Assembly (NCBI GenBank): GCA_937885465.1
Contig: CAKZZM010000177.1
Span: 17,322-81,321 of the forward strand
Source: an uncultured Bacteroidales bacterium
GTDB taxonomy: Bacteria > Bacteroidota > Bacteroidia > Bacteroidales > Paludibacteraceae
Direction of reading: 5' to 3'
DNA length: 64,000 bases
Shown here: positions 55,102-63,831 of the stretch, in pieces
How positions within the stretch are numbered: position 1 is the stretch's first letter
How the letters are laid out: each line of letters starts with the position of its first letter
The notes under the pieces: model-generated
Database searches by the model: none
What the model was told of the DNA's origin: nothing
The model's input: only the letters and a program-made list of their open reading frames with translations
Program-made: the position numbers and the translations under genes

Positions 55102-55175
55102 TAAAGTACACCTGCAATCATTAGGGCTGTAACCACAACCGGTTACAGCCCTAACTCTATATTACATGTACTTTA
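55102..55175. repeat. Nested inverted repeat with 14-base-pair perfect stem
   Basis: The inner stem TTAGGGCTGTAACC (55121-55134) pairs perfectly with GGTTACAGCCCTAA (55141-55154) around a 6-base loop. The outer arms TAAAGTACA (55102-55110) and TGTACTTTA (55167-55175) are also complementary. No T-run follows on either strand. It lies past the end of the DUF4143 gene and might be a terminator for it or part of a mobile-element end. Confidence 0.75.
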
Positions 55176-55187
55176 ATGGATGGTTAC
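55167..55187. repeat. 21-base sequence repeated inverted at 63970-63990
   Basis: A 21-base stretch beginning TGTACTTTAATGG recurs exactly, on the opposite strand, at 63970-63990, inside the partial gene at the window end. It overlaps the outer arm of the nested inverted repeat. The two copies flank 8.8 kb of accessory genes. Confidence 0.8.
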
Positions 55188-55233
55188 AATCATATTTGCC
55201 CTGAAACTGCCAAACAGAAAACCGACATTACCA

Positions 55234-56364
55234 TCACCATCCCTCACAGAGCCACTCTATATAATTCGAAGGAGTAATAACATTGAAAGGAACATTCGCA
55301 TAATTGTTTGCAAATGAAACAGGTTGCTTTGCTTTTTTATTTTCGTTCCACTTAAACTCAAAACTAAACAACTCTCCGTCTTTTTCTTCAATCAAATCGA
55401 TTTCTTGTTGCGCCATAGTTCGCCAGAAGTACATCTGAGCGTATTGATTTCTATAAATATTTTGTTTGCGTCTTTCGGACATCATCAAATTTTCCCAAAG
55501 TGCCCCAACATCATTGCGCAATTCAAGGGGAGCATAGTTGTTTATAAGCGCATTACGAACACCGTTGTCATAGAAATATATCTTGTGTCCTTTTTTGATT
55601 TCGTTCCGCATATTACGACTAAAAGAATCCAACTTGAAGATAACAAAACATTGCTCTAAAAGGCGGATATATGTCTCTATAGTCGCTCGGTCGGCACCAA
55701 GCAATCCGCTTAATTCGTTATAGGATACCTCACTGCCGATTTGTAATGCCAAAGCTCGTACCAGTTTTTGCAATAACTCCGGACGTTTAATACCATTGTA
55801 GCCCAATAAGTCACGGAATAAATAACTATTACTGATGTTGGATAGCAGGCGTTTGGAATCGGATGGATGCGTCACAATCTCGGGGTAGTACCCATAGATC
55901 ATTCTGTTCTCCAACATTCTACGCTCGGCACGGGCATCCGTATGAGCCACCATCTCATGAACAGATAATGGGAAAAGATTGTATTCGAATAGACGTCCCG
56001 TTGCCGGTTCGTTTATCTTATTGGCTAACTCCAAGGAAGAAGAACCGGTAACAATCACTTGCGTCTTTACGTGTAAATCGGCAAACTTCTTCAATGTAAG
56101 CCCTATATTCTCTACTCGCTGCGCCTCATCAATGAGTAATATCTTATGGCTACCGACAATTCTGCGCAATTCATCAGACGTGCGGTGTGAAATGGTCAAC
56201 GCATCGTCATAATCATCACAATTCAGTCGGTAAACATCCGTTTGACCCTCTGTTAGTTGGTCCAAAAGCGTAGTCTTTCCCGTCTGGCGAGGTCCAAGAA
56301 TGACAATCACCTTACCTCTTCCAAAGTCTTGCAGAATGCTGCCAATAATATCTCTGTGTACCAT
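55234..56364 (-). CDS. DUF4143 AAA ATPase
   Basis: A 376-residue ATPase from the ATG at 56364, the first after the promoter; upstream in-frame codons lie in the promoter. It starts with MVHRDIIGSILQDF, the P-loop LGPRQTGKTTLLDQL and Walker B KILLIDEAQRV, then GSSSLELANKINEP and GYYPEIVTH. The DUF4143 half follows, with RATIETYIRLLEQCFVIFKL and an ending EIDLIEEKDGELFSFEFKWN, a PD-(D/E)xK-like end. Such proteins are common, often mobile, and of unclear role; some act in stress or toxin-antitoxin-like settings. It is not specifically linked to its neighbours. Confidence 0.93.
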   Translation of the reverse strand: MVHRDIIGSILQDFGRGKVIVILGPRQTGKTTLLDQLTEGQTDVYRLNCDDYDDALTISHRTSDELRRIVGSHKILLIDEAQRVENIGLTLKKFADLHVKTQVIVTGSSSLELANKINEPATGRLFEYNLFPLSVHEMVAHTDARAERRMLENRMIYGYYPEIVTHPSDSKRLLSNISNSYLFRDLLGYNGIKRPELLQKLVRALALQIGSEVSYNELSGLLGADRATIETYIRLLEQCFVIFKLDSFSRNMRNEIKKGHKIYFYDNGVRNALINNYAPLELRNDVGALWENLMMSERRKQNIYRNQYAQMYFWRTMAQQEIDLIEEKDGELFSFEFKWNENKKAKQPVSFANNYANVPFNVITPSNYIEWLCEGW

Positions 56365-56385
56365 AGCGATTTGTATTTTGCGGTG

Positions 56386-56417
56386 CAAAGGTACAACTTT
56401 TTTCTGATATATGCAAA
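56386..56417 (-). promoter_or_regulatory. Predicted promoter of the DUF4143 gene
   Basis: Minus-strand TACCTTTG (complement of 56386-56393) and TTTG (complement of 56414-56417), spaced by 20 bases, give a short leader of about 15-20 bases. Confidence 0.6.
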
Positions 56418-56525
56418 TATTTGGGCTTTTAAATGTGAATTTTCCCCCACTCTGCCGCACTATGCTTGTGTATCCGCTATATTTTAGGCACTTACAGAAT
56501 ACTTATCGGAGGCAAGTGAAAGTAA

Positions 56526-57635
56526 TTATTTTGAGTTCGGCAATGAATAAGAAACAGCGCGGATGGCGGTAGTAATGTAGAACGCAGAGAAAGAGGCAAT
56601 AAATATGTTCACAAACAGATCTTGTGCCGGATTCTCTATCTGTGTTAGAACCACCGACAAAATGAAGCTTACCAAAATCAGGCATAGGCAAACGATATTG
56701 TAAATCTTGTATCCTCGCGGATTAGGCAGTTGGCGGAATGCCATGATAGAAAGCATAATCCATGCGAAGAAAGCAGACACACAGCACGAAAATGCCCCAA
56801 TTATGCCCATGATTCTAAAAAGAAAGGAACTGTTCTCATAATTAAAAATATATAAGTTATGTCGGATATATGCTACATATAACATCTTCGCGCAAAAAAT
56901 CGTCAGACAGACTGCGACTATGGAAATGATGACTATTACAACGGCAAAGGTCTTATTCCGGAGGAAAGTCCTTTCAGCCAATGAACCGGGCACACAATGG
57001 CTGTTGCGAGTGAGATTTATCTCTTTGATACTCGGAAAAACAAAATGAATCAATGGTAAGACAGGCGCAATAAATTTGACCCACGTTTTGATAGCACCGG
57101 AGTTAAGACCAATAACATATTCTCTTCCGCTCAATAAGGCAATGCCGGAAATGGCTTCTAACACAACCGGTAGAGCCAGTAATGCCATAGAGATAGCCAA
57201 AGTCACTTGATAAGAACGAGGAGATGCGTTCTCTAATGGCTGGTTTCTGAGCATAAAGAGCCAGACGATTCCTGCGATTAATAACAGCACGCGCCAATAG
57301 ATGGACGGAAAAATGGAGCCAATTCCAATAAAGGAATACGTGTATAGAGGAGAAAAGACAAGTGTTCCTATTAGAGCCACAAAAAGACAGATGGTCATAA
57401 TACGAAAAGGCTTTGTGGTGTTCATCGGCCTCTGTTGGTACAAGCCAAACCCTGCAATAATGAGGCTGAGAGGCAACAGGTCAAACATCAAACGCACACG
57501 AATGTCCGGCCATATATCATAACAATAAGCTGTCGGATAAGCATAATAGATGATATGCCGCGCAACAACATACAGCGCATAAATAATCATGCCGATTGCG
57601 GCAACAAGTGTGGTTGTTTTGAATGATAGTTTCAT
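56526..57635 (-). CDS. Multipass membrane protein, function unknown
   Basis: A 369-residue protein with about nine hydrophobic segments, for example TTLVAAIGMIIYALYVVARH, IMTICLFVALIGTLVFSPLY, VLLLIAGIVWLFMLR, VIVIISIVAVCLTIFCAKML and FILSVVLTQIENPAQ. No family motif is recognised. It follows the DUF1810 gene by 21 bases on the same strand, so they may be co-transcribed. I give no function. Confidence 0.65.
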   Translation of the reverse strand: MKLSFKTTTLVAAIGMIIYALYVVARHIIYYAYPTAYCYDIWPDIRVRLMFDLLPLSLIIAGFGLYQQRPMNTTKPFRIMTICLFVALIGTLVFSPLYTYSFIGIGSIFPSIYWRVLLLIAGIVWLFMLRNQPLENASPRSYQVTLAISMALLALPVVLEAISGIALLSGREYVIGLNSGAIKTWVKFIAPVLPLIHFVFPSIKEINLTRNSHCVPGSLAERTFLRNKTFAVVIVIISIVAVCLTIFCAKMLYVAYIRHNLYIFNYENSSFLFRIMGIIGAFSCCVSAFFAWIMLSIMAFRQLPNPRGYKIYNIVCLCLILVSFILSVVLTQIENPAQDLFVNIFIASFSAFYITTAIRAVSYSLPNSK

Positions 57636-57656
57636 TTTTCTAATAGTTAAATTTTG

Positions 57657-58106
57657 TTATGAGAGCATGTTTAATGTAAGTTGGTCTCGTTCTCCGTCAT
57701 AAAAAGCATTCAACACCTCAACAAAAATGCCATTTGGTTCAACAACATCAAAGAGTGTCATACATGAACGCACTTTGATTGCGTCAATCGTTCCAAGAAT
57801 TTCAAAGGCAGTTTTGGGTGAATGAAACAGCCTTTTTCTGCTGTGTGCCAGAAGTGCCTCAGTTATTTCCACTAATCGTTTACGCAATATAGGGTGTTCC
57901 AAGTAAGCTCTCGCTTCATCAAGCGAACTAATGCCGTAATGCTCAGACATGCAACTATGACCAAGCCCTGCCATCTGCGGAAAGATAAACCAAATCCAAT
58001 GAGACATTTTGCGCCCGTCGCGTATTTCTTTTAAGGCTTGTTTATAGAAGCCATCTTGTGCGCCAATGAAACGCTGGAGATTATACGGATCTTGAGTTTC
58101 TTTCAT
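57657..58106 (-). CDS. DUF1810 family protein
   Basis: A 149-residue soluble protein from the ATG at 58106 (MKETQDPYNLQRFIGAQDGF), which matches the usual length; an open frame continues 19 codons upstream but leaves the family. Signatures DGRKMSHWIWFIFPQMAGLG, SEHYGISSLDEARAYLEHP and the ending LFDVVEPNG are those of DUF1810. The function of this widespread family is unknown. Its position next to a tatC relic suggests a patchwork region. Confidence 0.88.
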   Translation of the reverse strand: MKETQDPYNLQRFIGAQDGFYKQALKEIRDGRKMSHWIWFIFPQMAGLGHSCMSEHYGISSLDEARAYLEHPILRKRLVEITEALLAHSRKRLFHSPKTAFEILGTIDAIKVRSCMTLFDVVEPNGIFVEVLNAFYDGERDQLTLNMLS

Positions 58107-58181
58107 TTTCTCAATAGATGGTCTATGACTTTCATAATGATGATTTGAGTCTATCTCACACACTCTCGCGCCACTATTAAA

Positions 58182-58415
58182 TTATCCCTCTGCGTTAGAG
58201 TTCGAAGGAACATTCTTTGATACAATAATACTTACCTCATATAGCAGATACAATGGAATTGTGACTAATACCAAGGTCATCAGATCCGGTGGAGTAATGA
58301 TTGCAGCCACTATCATTATTATAAGGAAAGCATATTGGCGATACTTGGCAAGCATTTCACTTTGGATTATACTCGGTTTTGCCCCAAAATAGGCTATGTC
58401 CGGCAATTGAAGGAC
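58182..58415 (-). pseudogene. 3' remnant of a second tatC gene
   Basis: About 78 codons match the last third of TatC: VLQLPDIAYF, SEMLAKYRQYAFLIIMIVAA, IITPPDLMTLVLVTIPLYLL and YEVSIIV. The intact TatC at 3648 has FELPVVTWLL, KHALVIIMIVAAVITP and LPIYLLYELSIL in the same order but differs at many positions, so this is a divergent copy, not a recent duplicate. The first codon usable as a start is a TTG at 58406. Homology stops at about 58415, six bases from the stop codon of the next cassette gene (58421-58423). This suggests that arrival of the cassette truncated it. Confidence 0.8.
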
Positions 58416-58420
58416 TGCTG

Positions 58421-59863
58421 TTATTTTTTTATTGTGAAATATTGTGTTTTAACCACTTTACTATCGTAACAAATCTCAACATAATAACTACCGGCAGACA
58501 ATCTATTGCCATTTTTATCCAGAACTCTGGAGAAAGTGTAGGTATATGATGACGTTCCCGCGGAATATAGGTATACACTTTCAACTTCACTATCATACCA
58601 AGAGTATCCAGACGAATATGAAGAAGGACCGTATAGCTTAATTGTAATATTTCTCGAACCTGAAGTATATGCCTTATAAGTCATCTTAACTTTGATACCA
58701 TAAGAACTAGACGAATACAAAGTGTACCCGAAATCACTTGCCGTAGATCCGCCTTTCTTAATACTAGAGACGCTCACGCTTGATATAGAGAATGGCGCTG
58801 AATGAGAAGATGACGACTGTGTGGTACTTCTACGAAGTTCTGAAATTGTTTTGTCTCTCTCTATAATCTGCCTGTCCTTTTGTTCAATCGTTTGTCGATA
58901 AGCAGAAATATTTCTATTTGCTGTAGCAAGATCAGATTTCAGTTTCTTGTTCTCTTTTGCCAACTTAGTCGAATCAGACTGAAGACGATTCGTCCGGCTC
59001 TGTTGTATTTTGAGTTCATATTTAGTTGATGACCACTGGTTATTTAGCCAAGCAGAATCTCTTCGCAATTCGTCTACGTGTTGAGTAAGATTTGTTTTAT
59101 CACGTTCAAGACTATTAATCTGTCTCGTTTTTTGATTCGAACTGTCAACAAGCGAGAGAATTGCGATAAAACCGATTGATAGGATACCGATAAGTATAGT
59201 AACAATTGTGGTGCGTTTCTTTTCACGAAGAACTTTTGCATTCTCCGCCTTAAGTTCACTATTTTCTTTACTCAATCGCCTTAATTTGTCAGAATATCCA
59301 GCTAGTGTCTCTGAGGTAGAATCGCTGTAGATATAGATGTTGCTGTACTCATTAAGAGCGTCGTTCAATGTCTCATTATCATCATTGAGAGTATATGTTT
59401 TAACAGCATTTGCACTTACTGCGTAATTGACAGGAGGTAGTTTTCTAAATAGTAGTTTTGCACTTGCGATTTGAGAGGCAAGACTCCCGGACAATCGCTT
59501 GAACTCACTTGCTGTTTTATAAAGCCTATCTACCTTTGAAATTATATCGCCATTATCAGCAAACTCTAAAATTTCTCCGCCAACAACCCAGTTAGTTATG
59601 TTGTCTTCACATAACTTACAGAGAGCAGGAATATCAGTACACATCGCTCCATTGAAGACAAAAGATATACCTATATACTTCCCCTGGTCCGATAGCTTGC
59701 GTAGATATCCATAATAGATGAGTGCATCATTACGATGTATCATCAATTGTGACGGCGACTTAATGTTATCTTCAAACTTAGAAAATATATCACGAGCATA
59801 GTCATCAGGATATTGTGTATAACTTCCACCTAACTTACCAAAGAGATAGACGGTTACATTCAT
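58421..59863 (-). CDS. Membrane coiled-coil protein E of the GTPase cassette
   Basis: A 480-residue protein with no signal peptide. Residues 1-190 are an alpha/beta domain shared with the gene at 60354: KYIGISFVFNGAMCTD here against SYFGMTVSFEGVYCTD there, and SNIYIYSDST against LKIYISPEYP. A membrane helix (TTIVTILIGILSIGFIAILS) spans about residues 218-239, between coiled-coil segments (190-215 and 240-350). The end (365-480) is a Ser/Tyr-rich beta domain (GYTLYSSSSYGIKVKMTYKA; VKTQYFTIKK), probably Ig-like and outside the membrane. The start overlaps the previous gene by four bases. Confidence 0.75.
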   Translation of the reverse strand: MNVTVYLFGKLGGSYTQYPDDYARDIFSKFEDNIKSPSQLMIHRNDALIYYGYLRKLSDQGKYIGISFVFNGAMCTDIPALCKLCEDNITNWVVGGEILEFADNGDIISKVDRLYKTASEFKRLSGSLASQIASAKLLFRKLPPVNYAVSANAVKTYTLNDDNETLNDALNEYSNIYIYSDSTSETLAGYSDKLRRLSKENSELKAENAKVLREKKRTTIVTILIGILSIGFIAILSLVDSSNQKTRQINSLERDKTNLTQHVDELRRDSAWLNNQWSSTKYELKIQQSRTNRLQSDSTKLAKENKKLKSDLATANRNISAYRQTIEQKDRQIIERDKTISELRRSTTQSSSSHSAPFSISSVSVSSIKKGGSTASDFGYTLYSSSSYGIKVKMTYKAYTSGSRNITIKLYGPSSYSSGYSWYDSEVESVYLYSAGTSSYTYTFSRVLDKNGNRLSAGSYYVEICYDSKVVKTQYFTIKK

Positions 59864-60375
59864 TTGAGGTGGAATTTAATAGTTTTATTCAAGTTGTCTG
59901 TCGAAAATGACTCTACTTGATTCAGCACGCCATTACCCAACAAGAGAGGTGCATTTTCGTTGTCACTCACGTTCGCTTTTACATTATGGCACACCAAATC
60001 TCCAATCTGAATCTGTCGTAAGTTAATAATCATATTTTGCACGATACTTCCGTCAGCAATGGTTGAGTAACCATAGCCTTCAATATCTTCAGCAAAAATA
60101 CAACCTTGTTTTGCCAGGACATATACTTCTGCAATAGAAAGAGTCATACCAGAGCAACCTGTATCAAAAATCATAGGAAACTCTGAACAATTGTTAATTT
60201 TAACTTGAATTGTGCGGACACCACCATACTCATTAAACGGAACGATGACATCTTCATCATAGTATTCAGATGAGCTTTCGACAAAAGGCACATTGGGTTT
60301 CTTTGTTCCACTGCCACATGAGACACAAAGAAGGATAACACATACAAGTATAGTTATTGTTTTTTTATTTTCCAT
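59860..60375 (-). CDS. Retropepsin-like aspartyl protease lipoprotein, gene D of the cassette
   Basis: A 171-residue protein that starts with a lipoprotein signal (TITILVCVILLCVSC, Cys20). The catalytic motif is FDTGCSGMTLS (Asp71), followed by a flap-like YGYSTIADGSIVQNM and NAPLLLGNGVLNQVESFSTD, matching the single-domain retropepsin-like family that works as a dimer. It overlaps gene C by 22 bases and gene E by 4 bases, so translation of the three is coupled. It could cleave an outer domain of C or E; this is inference. Confidence 0.82.
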   Translation of the reverse strand: MENKKTITILVCVILLCVSCGSGTKKPNVPFVESSSEYYDEDVIVPFNEYGGVRTIQVKINNCSEFPMIFDTGCSGMTLSIAEVYVLAKQGCIFAEDIEGYGYSTIADGSIVQNMIINLRQIQIGDLVCHNVKANVSDNENAPLLLGNGVLNQVESFSTDNLNKTIKFHLK

Positions 60376-61724
60376 ACTTTTCTTTCTATTACTGAATCTT
60401 TATCATTAATTATTATACAACTTGTCAGATGTACCGAATCTTTATCTGCCAAAGGCTTAAATTTGATAATTACTTCATTCTTTTTGCCATTAGTTACCTC
60501 TGCACCATCAATTCTCCATTTGACAGATAGCCCTTGCGGTGGGTTGATGAGTTGTGCCTCATATTCTTTCCCGACTTCTAATTCTGAAGGATTTCCCTTG
60601 TACATAATATACGGCTGTGTTTGTGCTTTTGGGGCGACATGTTTATATTCCTTTTTGGAGAATGAAGGCAATGTAATATCTAATTGTGAAATAGCGATAC
60701 AGGTTAGTGCAATAAGCAGGACAAGGATTATCCCCAAAACGATTTCATGTGCAACCATTCTCATGTTATTTGTATCAGAAGTCTCATTATTAGAATGGTG
60801 ATGTCGTGGTTCTTCATAATAGGAAGTTGTCGGACTTATTTTGCGTATATGCCGCAGTAATTCTTCCAATGGTTGCTTAATTTGGCTGACTGATTTTTCT
60901 ATGCCGTTCTTTGCTTTGTTTCGTTCTAAATCAGTTCTTAGGTTTGCATTTTCACTTCTTAATTTTCTATTGTCCTCTTCCAACTTCTGTTTGTCTGTTC
61001 TCAATGAAGTCAATTCCACTTCATATCGTTTGTTTTTGTCTGTCGTAGTGGAGAGTTTGGATTCAAGTTCGGCTTTGTCTTCCGAAAGTTGCTTGCTTTT
61101 TGCTCTTTCTGGTTCAATTTGCTTTTTTAGTGAAGCAATTTGTGCATCTCTTGTAGGGTACTCCGGCGAAATATAAATTTTTAGCGTTTTGCGTAATACA
61201 GCAAAGAAATTGGAATTGTCAATATCCGAAATGTTATAATGAGCCACTTGCCCATTTGATGTGCCGGTAAAAGAGTTATCTATTTTATCCAAATCTTCGG
61301 CAAACGAATCCAATTGTCTCTGGAACTCCGTTTGTATGCTTTCCAATTCTTTATTCTTCCCCTCAAAAGTCGATATAGTAAAACGTAAATTGCCATTCTG
61401 ATTTTGGAGAAGAGATCCCATTATTCGCTTGTTGAATATTGTATCAAACAATGTAAACAAGCTTTCATTATCTGTACAATAAACACCTTCAAAACTTACG
61501 GTCATACCGAAATATGAGCCTTCGCGGTTTTCTGCACCGAATACATTTTTGCTTCTAATATAAGTATAAAAGATTCTTCTCTTGGCAGGTATAATTTCAA
61601 TGACAAAGCGTACCTGCTCATTGTAGGTTGCAGAATAGAAACTTTTAATATAGTCTCTATCCTGCTCGCTACCCCAAATCTCTTGTCCTTTTGGGACTCC
61701 ATGAATATAAAAGTTAGCCTTCAT
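60354..61724 (-). CDS. Membrane coiled-coil protein C of the GTPase cassette
   Basis: A 456-residue paralog of gene E. Residues 1-190 form the shared domain (see the GSYFGMTVSFEGVYCTD motif at residues 69-85). Residues 195-270 are a strong coiled coil (LESKLSTTTDKNKRYEVELT); a His/Glu-rich linker and a membrane helix (EIVLGIILVLLIALTCIAIS, about 327-346) follow. The last 90 residues form an Ig-like beta domain (LSVKWRIDGAEVTNGKKNEV). Like E it appears to place the shared domain in the cytoplasm and an Ig-like domain outside. It starts 4 bases after the GTPase gene. Confidence 0.75.
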   Translation of the reverse strand: MKANFYIHGVPKGQEIWGSEQDRDYIKSFYSATYNEQVRFVIEIIPAKRRIFYTYIRSKNVFGAENREGSYFGMTVSFEGVYCTDNESLFTLFDTIFNKRIMGSLLQNQNGNLRFTISTFEGKNKELESIQTEFQRQLDSFAEDLDKIDNSFTGTSNGQVAHYNISDIDNSNFFAVLRKTLKIYISPEYPTRDAQIASLKKQIEPERAKSKQLSEDKAELESKLSTTTDKNKRYEVELTSLRTDKQKLEEDNRKLRSENANLRTDLERNKAKNGIEKSVSQIKQPLEELLRHIRKISPTTSYYEEPRHHHSNNETSDTNNMRMVAHEIVLGIILVLLIALTCIAISQLDITLPSFSKKEYKHVAPKAQTQPYIMYKGNPSELEVGKEYEAQLINPPQGLSVKWRIDGAEVTNGKKNEVIIKFKPLADKDSVHLTSCIIINDKDSVIERKVWKIKKQ

Positions 61725-61728
61725 TTTT

Positions 61729-62659
61729 CTATCCTTTAATGAAACTTAATATTGCACGCCATAAGTCACGCGGGTATTCATCTGGACCTGCTTCATAAAC
61801 AATACCCCCATCGATTGTTTCGTTGTAATCACCCGTTGAAAAAGGAACAAACTCACAATTATATTCTTTAAAGAAACTTGTAATGGGATTTTGGTTGCGG
61901 AAAGGTTCATAAATACCTTTATATTGATTCCCAACAGATTGAATAGCTTGTTTGATTCTTACTTTACCACGACTAATTACAAAGGGTGTTTTGTCAACTT
62001 TATTATAAAGAAATATTGCCTTATCTCGTGGATTCATATTCATTTTAAGTTGTTTGATTCTCTCAGCATAATTATGACGGTCTGTATCGTCCTCCCAGTC
62101 AGGTTCCACAATAAACAACCATATTTTACGGTTATTGTTGCTCTTAATATTGTTTATATAGCGTGGGAAAGACCGATTGGCAGTTTTGTCTTTCGGTGTA
62201 AAATAGTGTTCACCCGGGGCCTCCAATATCTGACATATCGGGCGGCCTTTTTGTGAAACTTGCAGGCGATGTACTCTGTGCAGCGTTCTCACTTGTTACC
62301 ATATCGTTGAAGTCATCACACATTTTTTTGTAATGCGCATCTGCCGCAGGTCGGAAAGTTCGTACAGGGTAAACATCGAATGATGCATCTCGTAAGTATC
62401 GGGTAAGACGAACCAATGTCATAGTTTTACCACTTGACGGAGGTCCAAATAACACAACTATCGGAGTCTTTTCATCTTCGATTGTTACCTTGATTTTATT
62501 AGGGTCGTTCTGTTCTTCTACACTTAACCCTTTAACAGTATTACTATCGGGTATGTTTTCTGGTGTTTCCTCTACCGAAACATCGTCTGTATGAGTAAAC
62601 ACTTCTTCCTGCGGTTCAACTACCGGAGTATCGTCCAGATTAAATTGTTTTTTTGCCAT
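61729..62659 (-). pseudogene. GTPase of the cassette (gene B), frameshifted
   Basis: The first frame (62210-62659) gives an N-terminal acidic region, then the P-loop VVLFGPPSSGKTMTLVRLTR (residues 72-79 are G1) and VRTFRPAADAHYKKMCDDFN, and stops at 62210. A second frame (open 61729-62292, first possible start GTG) continues with the G3-like QILEAPGEHYF, RKIWLFIVEPDWEDD, G4 LYNKVDKTPF and FVPFSTG. Together they give one GTPase of about 285-310 residues. A shift of +1 between the frames is needed, somewhere within about 62225-62290; an extra A in a run of five (AAAAA before GGCCGCCC) is one simple cause. Either sequencing error, decay or programmed shifting could explain it. Confidence 0.75.
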
Positions 62660-62678
62660 GGTTATATGTATTTAATTG

Positions 62679-63743
62679 TTAATCTTCTTTTTTGAATGCC
62701 AAATCAAAGAATATGAAGGCAGCGATATCCATCAATATTGAAATGAGAATCCAAAAGATAAAGCCATGCCCTTTATATAATCCTTTGAATGTATCTTTCC
62801 ATACATCAAACACACTCATAAGGCGTTTGATTTTAGTTATAGGATGCAATGTCGTATATCGTTCTTTGTCAGTCTCATTGTCGAAACTGACGAAGTTATT
62901 ATAAGTTTTAATCGTGGCATAGCCGGTAAGTAAACGATTGTCAACTTCATGTGCAAAATCGACACTATTAAGTGCTGACGGATTATTGTTCTTCTCATCT
63001 GCGATATACTGAATATTAGTTACTGCCGTCTGTGCTTCTTTTTGATATTGGTCTTTATTTGTAGCAGTCATCGAAGCACGTATTGCATCCTTCTTTGTAT
63101 CTTCCAAGGCATATATTTTAGTGCGATATTGCTTAACTAATTTCTCGCGCTTCTCATTTGAAGCACCGCCAGTGTATGATATAGGATCCACTTTGGGAAC
63201 ATCCAACAAATCAGCAAACTGACGTAGTATTTCTTTAGCATGAGGCCCAAAGCCAGGATTTACCTCATTCTTTATTTCAGTTTCAAGGTCTGTCAGTTTT
63301 GCCTTGATTTTGTTATCCAATTCAGTTTGCTTTTTACGAATTTGATCTTCTATTTGAGTATCATTAACTAATTGATTAAGATAGCCCCTTGTCATTCCGA
63401 TATCATCTTTTGCTATTCCATTAGCGACTGAACGATAGAAAAAAGTATGAGTATTTGTTGGCATACTACATACAAGCCAAAATACCAATACAATAAGTAT
63501 TCCGCCGATAAGACGCAATCCCCTCTTTTCAAGGTAGATATTTTGGTTTAAGCTATCTACAATCATTTTTGTTCCAAGCGAGGCGATAATAAAGAACCCA
63601 ATTGTTACAACATAACAAAAGACTGATGGCCATGTTGGTAATAACATGTGCAATGATTCTGCTGTTGCCCAGCAACTTACACCAGCAAATGCAAGAAAAG
63701 CAATGATGTAAAAAAGTTTCAAGAATTTGTTTTCTCCGTTCAT
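62679..63743 (-). CDS. Membrane protein A of the GTPase cassette
   Basis: A 354-residue membrane protein. Three hydrophobic segments lie in the first 95 residues (FYIIAFLAFAGVSCWATAES; VFCYVVTIGFFIIASLG; LIGGILIVLVFWLVCSMP) and one at the end (FIFWILISILMDIAAFIFFD). The roughly 235 residues between are charged and coiled-coil rich (IEDQIRKKQTELDNKIKAKL; DTKKDAIRASMTATNKDQYQ). The layout suggests a large extracytoplasmic loop. I recognise no named family. It precedes the GTPase by 19 bases and appears to head the operon. Confidence 0.7.
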   Translation of the reverse strand: MNGENKFLKLFYIIAFLAFAGVSCWATAESLHMLLPTWPSVFCYVVTIGFFIIASLGTKMIVDSLNQNIYLEKRGLRLIGGILIVLVFWLVCSMPTNTHTFFYRSVANGIAKDDIGMTRGYLNQLVNDTQIEDQIRKKQTELDNKIKAKLTDLETEIKNEVNPGFGPHAKEILRQFADLLDVPKVDPISYTGGASNEKREKLVKQYRTKIYALEDTKKDAIRASMTATNKDQYQKEAQTAVTNIQYIADEKNNNPSALNSVDFAHEVDNRLLTGYATIKTYNNFVSFDNETDKERYTTLHPITKIKRLMSVFDVWKDTFKGLYKGHGFIFWILISILMDIAAFIFFDLAFKKED

Positions 63744-63831
63744 AATAGATTGTTTGTTTTATTGCCTACTCACTTAACGGCTTTTCGGCTTACTCCGTTA
63801 TTTTCTATTTTTTTACTTTTTTTCAAAGTAT

